A stretch of 36,345 nt of DNA from Gammaproteobacteria bacterium (GCA_024234995.1 JACKNF010000037.1:1-36345); one strand, 5' to 3'; shown: positions 8,748-16,872, counted from the first letter of the stretch. Program-made: numbers and translations. The notes: generated by a model not told the origin, from the letters alone.

Positions 8748-8806
8748 GGAGTGAGGGATCAGCGGTCCCTCACTCCCAGCCCCTCACCCGCCCGGTGGGC
8801 GAGGGG
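8748..8806 (-). promoter_or_regulatory. REP-like double hairpin between permease and binding-protein genes
   Basis: Two adjacent inverted repeats. GGAGTGAGGGA / TCCCTCACTCC (8748-8758 and 8766-8776) form an 11-bp stem with a 7-nt loop. CCCCTC / GAGGGG (8780-8785 and 8801-8806) enclose an inner GC-rich stem. There is no T-run, so this is better read as a message-stabilising or REP-type element than as a terminator. Confidence 0.6.
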
Positions 8807-8816
8807 CGTAAAGTGG

Positions 8817-9795
8817 TCAAGTGCGCGCGCCGGGACCCTTGCGCCGGTACTTGTCGAGGGCCACCGCGATGATGATGACCAGTCCCTTGACCACCAATTG
8901 CCAGAAGAACGACACATTCATCAGGGTCAGGCCGTTGTTGAGAGTGGCAATGATCAGCGCCCCGAACAGGGTGCCGACCACAGTGCCGACGCCGCCGACG
9001 AAGCTGGTGCCGCCCAGGATCACCGCCGCGATGGCGTCCAGCTCGTAACCGGTGCCGAGCACGCCGTTGGCGCTGTACAACCGGCTGGTGGTCATGACCC
9101 CGCCGAGACCGGCCAACAGGCCGCTGTAGGCATAGACGAACAGCATCACCAGCCCGACCTTGATACCGGTCAATCGCGCCGCTTGGGGTTGCCGCCGACA
9201 CCGTAGATATGCACGCCCAGCACGGTATGGCGGAGGATGAACCAAGTCAGCAGGATGACCAGAAGGCGATGATCACGATCCAGGGCAGCGGCCCCAGATA
9301 GGCGTTGCCGATCCAGGCGAAACCGATCTTGCTGTTGATGACGGTGGTGCCGTAAACAAGTAGAGCCAGGCCACGCAAGGCAGTCATCGAGCCGAGGTGA
9401 CGATGAATGGTGGTGAACCGGCGTAGGCGACCAGCAGGCCGTTGAGCGCGCCCAGACCCAGCCGACCAGCAGCGCCACCGGCACCGCCGCCCAGCCAGTT
9501 CGGGCATGAGCAGAAACCACCATGGCCGACACCGCCGACACCGCCAGCACCGAACCCACCGACAGATCGATGCCACCGGTCAGAATGACCACGGTCATAC
9601 CGGTGGCCAGCACGATGTTGATCGACGCCTGCCGAACGATGTTCAGCAGGTTATTCTCAGTTAGAAAATTGGGGCGATGATCGCAAACACGATGGCGATC
9701 ACGATCAGTACCGGCAGAATACCGGCGGTCTGCATCAGATTCGACCAAAAGGTCTTGTCGAAGGTTTTTGTCGCAGGGGTTGTGAATTCGTTCAT
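8817..9795 (-). pseudogene. Sugar ABC permease (RbsC-like), interrupted by about five frameshifts
   Basis: Membrane component that would pair with the adjacent ATPase and RbsB-like protein. Its roughly 325 codons are spread over all three frames. The reading begins at ATG 9795 (4-bp overlap with the ATPase stop) and needs a lost base restored near 9670, 9460, 9395, 9255 and 9180. With those repairs it reads as a clean RbsC-family protein, including NNLLNIVRQASINIVLATGM, TGGIDLSVGSVLA, PPFIVTLGSMTALRGLALL, GGNPKAARLTGI and GYELDAIAAVILGGTSF. No in-frame stops or obvious missense decay were seen, so sequencing error is a real alternative to a true pseudogene. If the damage is real, the ABC importer is inactive. 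Confidence 0.85.
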
Positions 9796-11357
9796 GATTG
9801 CACCATCTCGGTTGTGCCCGTCGCCAGGGCCATGATGTTTTCCTGAGTGGGTTCCTCGCCACCGGGGCCGCCGAGTTCGCCGACGATCTCACCTTCGCGC
9901 ATCACCAGAATGCGATCGCTGATGCCGATCACTTCCGGCAGTTCGCTGGAGATCACTAGAATCGCCACACCCTTGGCAGCCAGCTCGCTGATAATTCGAT
10001 AAATCTCGGCCTTGGCGCCGATATCCACGCCCTTGGTCGGTTCATCGAGGATCAAGACCTTGGGATGAATGGCGATCCAGCGGGCGATCAGCAGTTTCTG
10101 CTGGTTACCGCCGGACAGCGCGCCAGCGGTGACAAACGGGCCAGCCACCCGAACCCGCAAATCTTCAATCGAACCGGTGGTCAGTCGCGCCATGGCCGCC
10201 CGATTGAGTAACCCGCCAACGAAGGCGTCCCGGCCCAACACGCTGATGGTGATGTTCTCGCGCACACTCATGTCGAGAAACAGCCCTTGCGCCTTGCGGT
10301 CTTCGGTCAGATAGGCGATGCCGTTGTTGATCGCGTCGAGGGGCTTGCGCAGCGTCTGCCGTTTCCCTTCCAACCAGACCTCGCCGCCCGTGGCGCGATC
10401 CGCCCCGAAAATCAGCCGCGCCAACTCGCTGCGCCCTGCGCCAACCAGCCCGGCCAGCCCCAGTACTTCGCCCGCGTGGAGGGTGAGGCTGCACGGTTTC
10501 ACGCGCCAGCCGCTATCGGTCAGCCCCTTGACCTCCAGCACCACACGCTCGGTAGCGTGGCTGTGCTTATCGAACAAATTGGAGAGCGGGCGTCCCACCA
10601 TCATCTGCACCAGGCGCTCGGCGGAAATCTCGGCGCGGTCGAGCGTGCCCACGTAGCCGCCGTCGCGCAGCACGCTGACCCGGTCGGACAGTTCGTAGAT
10701 TTCCGCCATGCGGTGGCTGATATAAATAATGGCGATGTCTTCGTCCCGCAGCCGCTTGATCAGCTCGAACAGGCGGTCGGTTTCGCGGGTGGACAGCGCG
10801 GTGGTCGGTTCGTCCATGATCAGGATGTGGCTGTGCTGATGTAGGGCGCGGGCGATTTCCACCTGCTGCTGTTCAGCAATGGACAGGGTGTTGACCAGGG
10901 TGTCTGGATCGAACTCCGTGCCGAGTCGTTCCAAGACCTTGGCGGTCTCCCGGCGCATGGTCGCTCGATCTGCCAGAAAGCCGGCCCGCGTTGGTTCGTT
11001 GCCGAGATAGATGTTCTCGGCTACGGTCAGGTTGGGGGCCAGGCTCAGTTCCTGATAGATGATGGCGATGCCCGCCGCTCGGGCCGCTTTGGGACCGGTG
11101 ATGTGCATCGGTTGGCCGTCGATGCGGATTTCGCCACCGGGGTCGGCGGTGTAAGCGCCTGACAGGATTTTCATCAGGGTGCTCTTGCCCGCGCCGTTTT
11201 CGCCCATCAGCGAGTGGATCTCACCGGTCCAGGCTTGTAGTTGCACATGGTCGAGCGCCTTAACGCCGGGAAAAGTCTTGCTGATGCCGTGCATGTCTAA
11301 AGCGGGCGTTCGGGTCGGGGCAACCGTTGGAGAGGTAGAAACAGAGGGAGTTGCCAT
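9792..11357 (-). CDS. Sugar ABC transporter ATPase (RbsA/MglA-like)
   Basis: Double-domain ATPase of 521 residues energising sugar import at the cytoplasmic membrane. The first nucleotide-binding domain has Walker A GENGAGKST (52-60), Q-loop YQELSL (101), signature LSIAEQQQ (158-165) and Walker B ILIMDEPT (178-185). The second has the degenerate P-loop LVGAGRSE expected for this family (304-311), signature LSGGNQQ (414-420) and Walker B VLILDEPT. Its start is 1 bp after the upstream binding-protein stop, with a GAGGT inside that gene's end. Its stop overlaps the permease start as ATGA, pointing to translational coupling. Confidence 0.93.
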   Translation of the reverse strand: MATPSVSTSPTVAPTRTPALDMHGISKTFPGVKALDHVQLQAWTGEIHSLMGENGAGKSTLMKILSGAYTADPGGEIRIDGQPMHITGPKAARAAGIAIIYQELSLAPNLTVAENIYLGNEPTRAGFLADRATMRRETAKVLERLGTEFDPDTLVNTLSIAEQQQVEIARALHQHSHILIMDEPTTALSTRETDRLFELIKRLRDEDIAIIYISHRMAEIYELSDRVSVLRDGGYVGTLDRAEISAERLVQMMVGRPLSNLFDKHSHATERVVLEVKGLTDSGWRVKPCSLTLHAGEVLGLAGLVGAGRSELARLIFGADRATGGEVWLEGKRQTLRKPLDAINNGIAYLTEDRKAQGLFLDMSVRENITISVLGRDAFVGGLLNRAAMARLTTGSIEDLRVRVAGPFVTAGALSGGNQQKLLIARWIAIHPKVLILDEPTKGVDIGAKAEIYRIISELAAKGVAILVISSELPEVIGISDRILVMREGEIVGELGGPGGEEPTQENIMALATGTTEMVQS

Positions 11358-11358
11358 G

Positions 11359-12825
11359 TCATTGCACCTCGCGATCCAGGCCCATGGAGGCCCGATAGGC
11401 GGCGCGCTGGGCGTCGCGTCCGAAGCGGTCGGTCAACGCATTCCACGCTTTGGCGACATTGTTCAGGGCTTCCTGGGGGGAGATTTCAAAGTTCAGCGCC
11501 CGCGTCAGTTGCACTTCCAGCGCCTGGGTGTAGGCGAAGTGGCCGGGGATGCGTAGATCCAGAGCGACGTTGGATGACTTCAGACTTTCCAGTTGTGCGT
11601 CCAGGTACAACCGGGCTTCCTCGGGCGTGAAGAGGCGCAACCAGCGATCTCGGTTGTCGAAGTGGCTCTGACGGTAGGGATTGATGCCCGCTTGTGGCGT
11701 CATCACCGCTTCGCCGCTCACCTCAGGACTGGACAACCAGGCGATGAAATTCCAGGCTGCTTCGATCTGATCACTATTGGCGGGCACCGCTGCCTGCCAG
11801 CCGCCGAAGGCCAGGAATGGGGTGCGGTTGACCTCCGGGAAGCGGTCCCACTGTTTGGTTTTGTAATTCCAAACTTGTTTTGACCCCGGCAGCATCGCGG
11901 TGCCGACCTTGCCAGCAATCAGGCTGGTCTTGGCGTCAGCGGCGTTGACGCCGGTGTCACCCCAATCGAAGTTCATCGCCACCGAGCCGCCGGCGAAAAT
12001 GTTGTGGATGTCCGCCGAGGTGAAGCCCAGCGCGCCCGGCGGGGCGACGTTGAGGCCATTGATGTAATCTTCGAGCGCCTTGACCCAACCTGGATTGTTG
12101 ATCTGGGCGTCCATGGTGTTGGGATCAAAGAACATGGAACCCGGTAGATCGGGGTGGTGGGTGTAAGCAGCGGCGTGGGTGAAGAAGTACCAGAATTGCT
12201 CGCCACCGCGCCGGTACGCCTCGGCCGTGCCCCACAGATTGGTCGTGGGCCGGTTGAAAAACTCGGCGATCTGGTAGTACTGCGCCCAAGTGACTGGCGG
12301 TTCCAGTGGATAGCTGTACTTCTTCTGAAAGCGTTGCTGCTCTTGCGGGTCGTTAAACAGGTCCAGCCGGTAATACAAAATATGCTGGTCGCCATCGATA
12401 GTTTGTGATACATAGCGGCCCTTCCACATCATCAGCCGCTCGCGGTACACCGACAGGATGTCCTGCCATGCTGGGGTTTCGCGCAGCGACGCGGGCATAT
12501 CCGCGAGATAGGGGGCGAAATCCGGCGTCCAGAACGGTCCGAAGGTGATGATGTCGAACTTTCCTTCGCCCGCGACCAGAGCGTTGAGATAAGTTGGGTA
12601 AAGCTGATCGACTGGATACTCCATGAGATTGACCTTGCCACAGGTCTGTTTCTCCCAGCTTTTGGCGGCCATCGCGATGGCGCTGGCGATGAACGGACGA
12701 GAGCGGGTACCGATGTCCAGGGTAATGCCATGATAGTCGGGATCGCATTGGGCCGACGCGGTGGTCGCGGCGAGGGTCAGGCTGAGCAGCCCGGCCCGGA
12801 TGACAATTGAGGATGCTGTTTTCAT
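11359..12825 (-). CDS. Extracellular solute-binding protein, family 1 type
   Basis: Secreted binding protein of 488 residues with a signal peptide ending ATTASA before QCDP. It has the fold and motifs of family-1 (maltose/glycerol-phosphate-type) binding proteins: LNALVAGEGKFDIITFG near residue 80, GGSVAMNFDWGDTG near 276, FGGWQAAVPANSD near 340, and NFIAWLSSPEVSGEAVM. AGGAG lies about 9 nt before the ATG. Proteins of this family normally serve MalF/MalG-type permeases, none of which is seen here, yet this gene is packed 1 bp ahead of an RbsA-type ATPase. It may feed a distant transporter or act as a sensor; the substrate is unknown. Confidence 0.8.
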   Translation of the reverse strand: MKTASSIVIRAGLLSLTLAATTASAQCDPDYHGITLDIGTRSRPFIASAIAMAAKSWEKQTCGKVNLMEYPVDQLYPTYLNALVAGEGKFDIITFGPFWTPDFAPYLADMPASLRETPAWQDILSVYRERLMMWKGRYVSQTIDGDQHILYYRLDLFNDPQEQQRFQKKYSYPLEPPVTWAQYYQIAEFFNRPTTNLWGTAEAYRRGGEQFWYFFTHAAAYTHHPDLPGSMFFDPNTMDAQINNPGWVKALEDYINGLNVAPPGALGFTSADIHNIFAGGSVAMNFDWGDTGVNAADAKTSLIAGKVGTAMLPGSKQVWNYKTKQWDRFPEVNRTPFLAFGGWQAAVPANSDQIEAAWNFIAWLSSPEVSGEAVMTPQAGINPYRQSHFDNRDRWLRLFTPEEARLYLDAQLESLKSSNVALDLRIPGHFAYTQALEVQLTRALNFEISPQEALNNVAKAWNALTDRFGRDAQRAAYRASMGLDREVQ

Positions 12826-12854
12826 CAGCTTTTGCTCCTCGACGGGATAGGGTT

Positions 12855-13280
12855 TTAGAAATGGAACACGGGAGGATCGTTAGGCGCGTCAACGTGGTGT
12901 TTGGGGATCACATCACCATGCTCGACACAGTGATGCGTCACGATGGAAAACCCGTCGCGAGTCGTGAACCGGTATTCAGTCACACCCTGTCCGCAGTGCG
13001 GACAGACGACGGTCGAGACCTGCGTGTTGCCGGATAGGTCGCGATGAGGTCCCAGAAATCGACCGTTTTGGCGGTGTGGGCGGGCGTGGGAAAGTTCCCG
13101 CCGAGAAGCATGCTCCGGTGAAGACAACGCCGCTAATCGGTCCAGCCATACCCTCAGTGAAGCGCGGCAGCTCGGACATCGCACCCTTGAGGTGATCGCC
13201 GGTGGCTCGACGGGGAAATGGATCATGGGAAAATGAATAATTTGCGCGCATGATGGGCAGTGCGCTTCGTGAGTGTTCAT
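12855..13280 (-). CDS. Zinc-ribbon protein of unknown function
   Basis: 141-residue protein with three metal-binding knuckles: CPSC near residue 8, CPSC near 35 and CPHCG near 93, followed by HHC near 116. This suggests two zinc ribbons joined by a basic, arginine- and proline-rich linker. No signal peptide or membrane segment is seen. GAGGAG lies about 9 nt before the ATG. The gene sits between the porin and the family-1 binding protein in the same direction and appears to belong to the sugar operon. No known family was recognised. Possible roles are nucleic-acid binding or a chaperone-like function; both are guesses. Confidence 0.6.
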   Translation of the reverse strand: MNTHEAHCPSCAQIIHFPMIHFPVEPPAITSRVRCPSCRASLRVWLDRLAALSSPEHASRRELSHARPHRQNGRFLGPHRDLSGNTQVSTVVCPHCGQGVTEYRFTTRDGFSIVTHHCVEHGDVIPKHHVDAPNDPPVFHF

Positions 13281-13312
13281 GCCGCAATGCTCCTCTGATC
13301 AAGGACTTCAGG

Positions 13313-13340
13313 ACACCGGATGCCCTACGGCATCCGGTGT
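13313..13340 (-). promoter_or_regulatory. Strong intercistronic hairpin after the porin gene
   Basis: A perfect 12-bp stem (ACACCGGATGCC / GGCATCCGGTGT) with a CTAC loop, 23 bp beyond the porin stop codon. No T-run follows on the minus strand, so it probably stabilises the porin message or partially attenuates read-through into the downstream transporter genes rather than ending transcription fully. Confidence 0.6.
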
Positions 13341-13362
13341 CTCATGTCAGAAACGTGAGCAT

Positions 13363-14427
13363 CTAGAACAGAACCTTGGTGCCGATGGACATCACGTTCT
13401 GATCGCCGTAGAGGAGCGTATCGGCGTTCCGTCCGATGTACTCAACCCAGAGCAAAGTCCGCTGGCTGAAGTTGTATTGGTAGCCCGCGCGATAGTTATC
13501 GATGGTGTCCTCGCCATCGATACCGGTATCGGTCTGGCCATAGGCGGCCCGGACGATGCTGTTGCCGAAGGCGTACTGGCCGGTCAGGAACCAGCTTTTG
13601 GCATCAGAGCCCGTAGCCAGGGGCACCCCGTTTTCGCTGATTTGGCGTTGGAAATTGACGTCGGTGAAATTGCCCTGCTCGTAAATGAAGCCCACCCGCC
13701 AAATCGGTGTCTGATAACCCAGCCCAAGACCCCAGTTATCCAGATCGAGATCAACGGTTTGGTTGTCACCGATGTCGAAGTCGCTGTCGCCGTCCATCTT
13801 GATATACGTCAATCCCGCGAAATACGGACCTTGACTGTATTTAAGGTTGACATTCCAGATATCGACGCCGTCCGAGAAGCCCTGTAGCGTATTAATCCGA
13901 CCATCCAGCACCAACAAGGCTTCGGCGCTGAAGCCATTGAAGATCGGCGTTTGGTAATCGATGCTATTGGCCAGCGTGCTCAAAGCGCCGTTGGTGGACG
14001 TTCTTTCGTCGACGCCGGAACCCAGATAGACCGTACCATCGAACATCTTGGAGCTGTTCCAGATATCCGTCACATTCAGCACCTTCCAATACGGTGTATC
14101 CTGGGTGCCCAGGGTCACCGCCCCGAAATCGCCCCGAAGGCCGACAAACTTCTGATTAAGTCCAGAGAAATTCCCGCCTTCCGTCATGTCGACGCTGAAG
14201 TCGTACTGGTAGAAGGCGCTCAAACCGCCTCCTAAGTCCTCGCTGCCCCGGAAACCCAATTTGGAACCGTTGTTGACCACGTCCCAGTAGGAATCGGGAT
14301 CACGATTGTTATCGACATAGTCCACGGAAACCTTGGCCTCGCCATACAGAACGGTGTCGGCGTGGGCAAGCAACGGGGTGGTCAGAGCAGCGGCAGCAAC
14401 GGCTAGGGAGATCGCGGTTTTTTTCAT
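13363..14427 (-). CDS. Gram-negative porin
   Basis: Outer-membrane general-diffusion porin of 354 residues. The signal peptide ends LLAHA before DTVLYGEAKVSVDY. The first mature strand, the SKLGFRGSEDLGGGLSAFYQ block near residue 54 and the terminal GTKVLF ending in phenylalanine are marks of the 16-strand OmpC-like porins. GAGGA lies about 8 nt before the ATG. It is the first gene of the minus-strand uptake operon, preceded by a promoter with two LacI-type operators, so it probably admits the sugar that the downstream ABC system takes up. Length and ends look complete. Confidence 0.9.
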   Translation of the reverse strand: MKKTAISLAVAAAALTTPLLAHADTVLYGEAKVSVDYVDNNRDPDSYWDVVNNGSKLGFRGSEDLGGGLSAFYQYDFSVDMTEGGNFSGLNQKFVGLRGDFGAVTLGTQDTPYWKVLNVTDIWNSSKMFDGTVYLGSGVDERTSTNGALSTLANSIDYQTPIFNGFSAEALLVLDGRINTLQGFSDGVDIWNVNLKYSQGPYFAGLTYIKMDGDSDFDIGDNQTVDLDLDNWGLGLGYQTPIWRVGFIYEQGNFTDVNFQRQISENGVPLATGSDAKSWFLTGQYAFGNSIVRAAYGQTDTGIDGEDTIDNYRAGYQYNFSQRTLLWVEYIGRNADTLLYGDQNVMSIGTKVLF

Positions 14428-14454
14428 GGGCTGAATCCTCGTGATGGGGTGATT

Positions 14455-14471
14455 TAGAAATCGTTTTCATA
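14455..14471. promoter_or_regulatory. Second operator upstream of the porin gene
   Basis: TAGAAATCGTTTTCATA, with the near-palindromic core GAAATCGTTTTC. The same 17 bases occur at 22219-22235 downstream of the fruB promoter. The core matches the main operator GTAATCGTTTAC except for a symmetric change at the second and eleventh positions. Its centre is about 54 bp from the operator at 14510-14523. Confidence 0.6.
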
Positions 14472-14507
14472 GTTTTATCAATAAGTATGATCTATATATT
14501 GATATTA

Positions 14508-14536
14508 TTTGTAAACGATTACAAATTTAAAGTCAA
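14508..14536 (-). promoter_or_regulatory. Porin-operon promoter
   Basis: On the minus strand: -35 TTGACT (14531-14536), 17-bp spacer, -10 TACAAA (14508-14513). The LacI-type palindrome covers the -10 and half the spacer, so bound repressor would block RNA polymerase. The fruB promoter has the same design. Confidence 0.65.
14510..14523. promoter_or_regulatory. LacI-type operator in the porin promoter
   Basis: TGTAAACGATTACA, a palindrome with one mismatched pair around a central CG, as expected for LacI-family repressors. It overlaps the -10 of the porin promoter and lies in the divergent region next to the lacI-type gene. Confidence 0.72.
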
Positions 14537-14587
14537 TAATTTTTTAAAAAATTAATTAATCACTATTAAAAAGGTTCTTAAGCATGG

Positions 14588-14601
14588 TGTAATCGGTTAC
14601 T
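14588..14601. promoter_or_regulatory. LacI-type operator just upstream of the regulator gene
   Basis: TGTAATCGGTTACT contains the near-palindrome GTAATCGGTTAC. It lies 25 bp before the start codon at 14627 and resembles the operators at 14510 and 22276, suggesting autoregulation. The lacI promoter itself could not be placed with confidence in the AT-rich DNA upstream. Confidence 0.6.
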
Positions 14602-14626
14602 TTTTACTTCAAGAGGAGAAATGCAG

Positions 14627-15631
14627 ATGGCACAGATCAAGGATGTCGCCAAGCGGGCAGGCGTATCGGTTGCTTCAGTATCGCGAGTGTTGGCGGGGCA
14701 TAGCGGAGTCACCGAGACGACCCGCCAGCGAGTGCTGGAAGCCGTCCAGGCGCTGGATTACCGGCCCGATCTGGCGGCGCGACGGTTGCGTTCGCGCCGA
14801 ACCGATACGATTGGGCTGATCGTCTCGGATATTCGCAATCCTTTTTTCACCGAGATTAGCCGCGCGGTTGAGGACATGGCCTACCAAAACCGAATGCGGG
14901 TGATTCTCTGCAACGCTGACGAAGATCCGCAAAAAGAGGCGTTCTATCTCGAATTGATGCGCGATGAAAACGTCAGTGGCATCATTCTGTCACCCTCGCT
15001 TCCGACTTTGGCCCGCTTCCGCATGAGTGATTACCCCTTTCCCGTGGTGCTGGTCGACCGTTGCGACCGTGAAACCACGGCTGACGCGGTGGTGTTGGAC
15101 AATACGGATTCCGCCTACCGCCTGACCACGCATCTCATCGAACAGGGCTATCGCCGTATTGCCTTCATTTACGGAGCAACCAGCGCCACCGGTCGGCAAC
15201 GACAGGAGGGGTATGTGACGGCCATGGCGACGCATGGACTGGAAACGCTGGCCCAGGCCGTACCGGCAACAGTCGATGCCGCGCACAAGGCTGCGGCTGA
15301 ACTGGTGCAAGGGCCGTCATTGCCCGATGCTCTGGTGGGAAGTAATGGCCTGATCCTGCTGGGACTGGTTGAAGCGCTACGGGAAGCGCAGCTTCGGTTT
15401 CCCGAGCAGATTGGATTGGCCGGTTTCGACGATTTGCCCTGGACCCGACTGGTGGAACCGGGCATCACCGTGATTGCGCAACCGACCTACGACATTGGCC
15501 AGGCGGCCATTGAATTACTGCTCCAGCGCATTGCCCATCCGTCCCAGTCGGTGCGTCGGGTGGCGTTGCGTGGGGAATTGCGGGAGCGAGGATCGAGCGC
15601 GCGGCAGACGGGCGCAACCTCTGGTTGCTGA
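14627..15631 (+). CDS. LacI-family transcriptional repressor (candidate fructose regulator)
   Basis: Sugar-responsive DNA-binding regulator of 334 residues. The N-terminal LacI helix-turn-helix (IKDVAKRAGVSVASVSRVL) is followed by the hinge helix YRPDLAARRLRSRRT and a periplasmic-binding-protein-like effector domain starting TIGLIVSDIRNPFFTEISR. The frame opens at an ATG at 14621, but GAGGAG (14613-14618) is only 2 nt from it and 8 nt from the ATG at 14627, so 14627 is chosen. It is divergent from the porin-ABC operon. The operator palindromes here and at fruB make it the likely common repressor; the inducer is not determinable but fructose or a phosphorylated form is plausible. Confidence 0.88.
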   Translation: MAQIKDVAKRAGVSVASVSRVLAGHSGVTETTRQRVLEAVQALDYRPDLAARRLRSRRTDTIGLIVSDIRNPFFTEISRAVEDMAYQNRMRVILCNADEDPQKEAFYLELMRDENVSGIILSPSLPTLARFRMSDYPFPVVLVDRCDRETTADAVVLDNTDSAYRLTTHLIEQGYRRIAFIYGATSATGRQRQEGYVTAMATHGLETLAQAVPATVDAAHKAAAELVQGPSLPDALVGSNGLILLGLVEALREAQLRFPEQIGLAGFDDLPWTRLVEPGITVIAQPTYDIGQAAIELLLQRIAHPSQSVRRVALRGELRERGSSARQTGATSGC

Positions 15632-15647
15632 TCCGAATCTCAACTAT

Positions 15648-15691
15648 ATTCGGCTCACTTCATGAGCCGAATACGCCCTTTAATCGGCTCA
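15648..15691. promoter_or_regulatory. Inverted and direct repeats ahead of fic
   Basis: ATTCGGCTCA (15648-15657) and TGAGCCGAAT (15663-15672) form a perfect 10-bp inverted repeat with a 5-nt gap. A third arm AATCGGCTCA follows at 15682-15691 in direct orientation. The set ends 22 bp before the fic start. It could be an operator for the winged-helix domain of the Fic protein itself, or serve as a lacI terminator, though no T-run follows directly. Confidence 0.5.
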
Positions 15692-15713
15692 ATCACCGCA
15701 GTCTTACTTCAAA

Positions 15714-16850
15714 ATGATCCAACAGCAACCCCGCTGGATATGGCAGCAACCCGATTGGCCGATTTTCACTTGGCAGGATCAGCGTTTGGCTGGATTGTTA
15801 CGGGAGATTTATCCGCTACAAGGCCGATTGCTCGGCGGCGTGCAGAGCGTTTCGGGCGAGGAAAGCCTGCAATCCGAGATGAACGCCCTGCTGCAAAACG
15901 CTATTAACACGTCGGCGATTGAAGGCGAGCGACTGGATGTCGATTCAGTTCGTTCTTCCCTGGCGCGACGCCTTGGGCTGGATTGCGCTGGTCTGCCGCC
16001 GGGCACCCCCCAGACCGACGGACTGGCGGATATTCTCCTCGACGCTACACACCACCACGGAGATCCACTGACCATCCAGCGCCTGTATCAATGGCATCGC
16101 GCCTTGTTCCCCATGGGACAAAGTGGCTTGACTCCGATTCGGGTGGGCGAACTGCGCGGCGAAGCGCCCATGCAAGTGGTCTCGGGACCCCTTGGAAACC
16201 CGAAAGTGCATTTTGCAGCGCCGCCGCGTGAGAGGCTGGAGTGTGAACTGGATGCGTTCATCACCGGGTTCAACGCCAGCCAGGCCGATACGACGCTGGA
16301 CCCGCTGCTCCGAGCCGGTATCGCACATTTATGGTTTATCACCTTGCATCCCTTCGATGATGGGAACGGACGGATCGCCCGCGCCATCACCGATCTGGCA
16401 TTAGCCCAGGCTGATCACCACAGCATCCGGTTCTACACCATGGCGGCGACGATCATGGCCCATCGCGAAGAGTATTACCGGGTGCTCGAACGCACCCAGC
16501 GTAACGGTCTTGACATCACCGACTGGCTGGAGTGGTTCCTGATCATGCTTCGGCAAACCCTGAACCGTGCGCTCGATCAAATCCAGCACGTGCTGTTGAA
16601 AACCCAGTTCTGGCGGCAACATCACCAGACCCTTCTGAACGAGCGACAAAACAAAGTGATGAATCGACTATTGGACGCCAGTCCAACGGGCTTTACCGGT
16701 GGACTCAACGCCCGCAAGTACATGGGTCTGACCAAAGCGAGCAAGGCAACAGCGACCCGCGATCTCACCGACCTGCTGGAAAAAGGACTGCTCAGAAAGT
16801 GTCCGGGCGCGGGGCGCAGCACTCGTTACGAAATCGCCTGGCCAGTGTAG
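15714..16850 (+). CDS. Fic-domain AMP-transferase with N-terminal inhibitory motif and C-terminal winged helix
   Basis: 378 residues. The N-terminus (IWQQPDWPIFTWQ) matches the DUF4172 region often found in Fic proteins. TSAIEG at 66-71 fits the inhibitory (S/T)xxxE(G/N) motif that blocks ATP binding in self-inhibited Fic enzymes. The Fic core HPFDDGNGR is complete at 212-220. The last 90 residues look like a winged-helix domain (KYMGLTKASKATATRDLTDL). The expected reaction is transfer of AMP from ATP to a protein hydroxyl; the target is unknown. The start codon lacks a clear ribosome binding site. Inverted repeats directly upstream suggest autoregulation. Confidence 0.9.
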   Translation: MIQQQPRWIWQQPDWPIFTWQDQRLAGLLREIYPLQGRLLGGVQSVSGEESLQSEMNALLQNAINTSAIEGERLDVDSVRSSLARRLGLDCAGLPPGTPQTDGLADILLDATHHHGDPLTIQRLYQWHRALFPMGQSGLTPIRVGELRGEAPMQVVSGPLGNPKVHFAAPPRERLECELDAFITGFNASQADTTLDPLLRAGIAHLWFITLHPFDDGNGRIARAITDLALAQADHHSIRFYTMAATIMAHREEYYRVLERTQRNGLDITDWLEWFLIMLRQTLNRALDQIQHVLLKTQFWRQHHQTLLNERQNKVMNRLLDASPTGFTGGLNARKYMGLTKASKATATRDLTDLLEKGLLRKCPGAGRSTRYEIAWPV

Positions 16851-16872
16851 CCAGCGCCGATCGTTTGCCACG

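Noticed and set aside
9170..9892. 240-codon minus-strand frame as a separate protein
   Set aside because: Its first third is out of frame over the ATPase and permease starts and only its middle matches RbsC; it is one piece of the frameshifted permease.
12976..13302. 108-codon minus-strand frame overlapping the zinc-ribbon gene
   Set aside because: The other frame has ordered CxxC knuckles and a good ribosome binding site.
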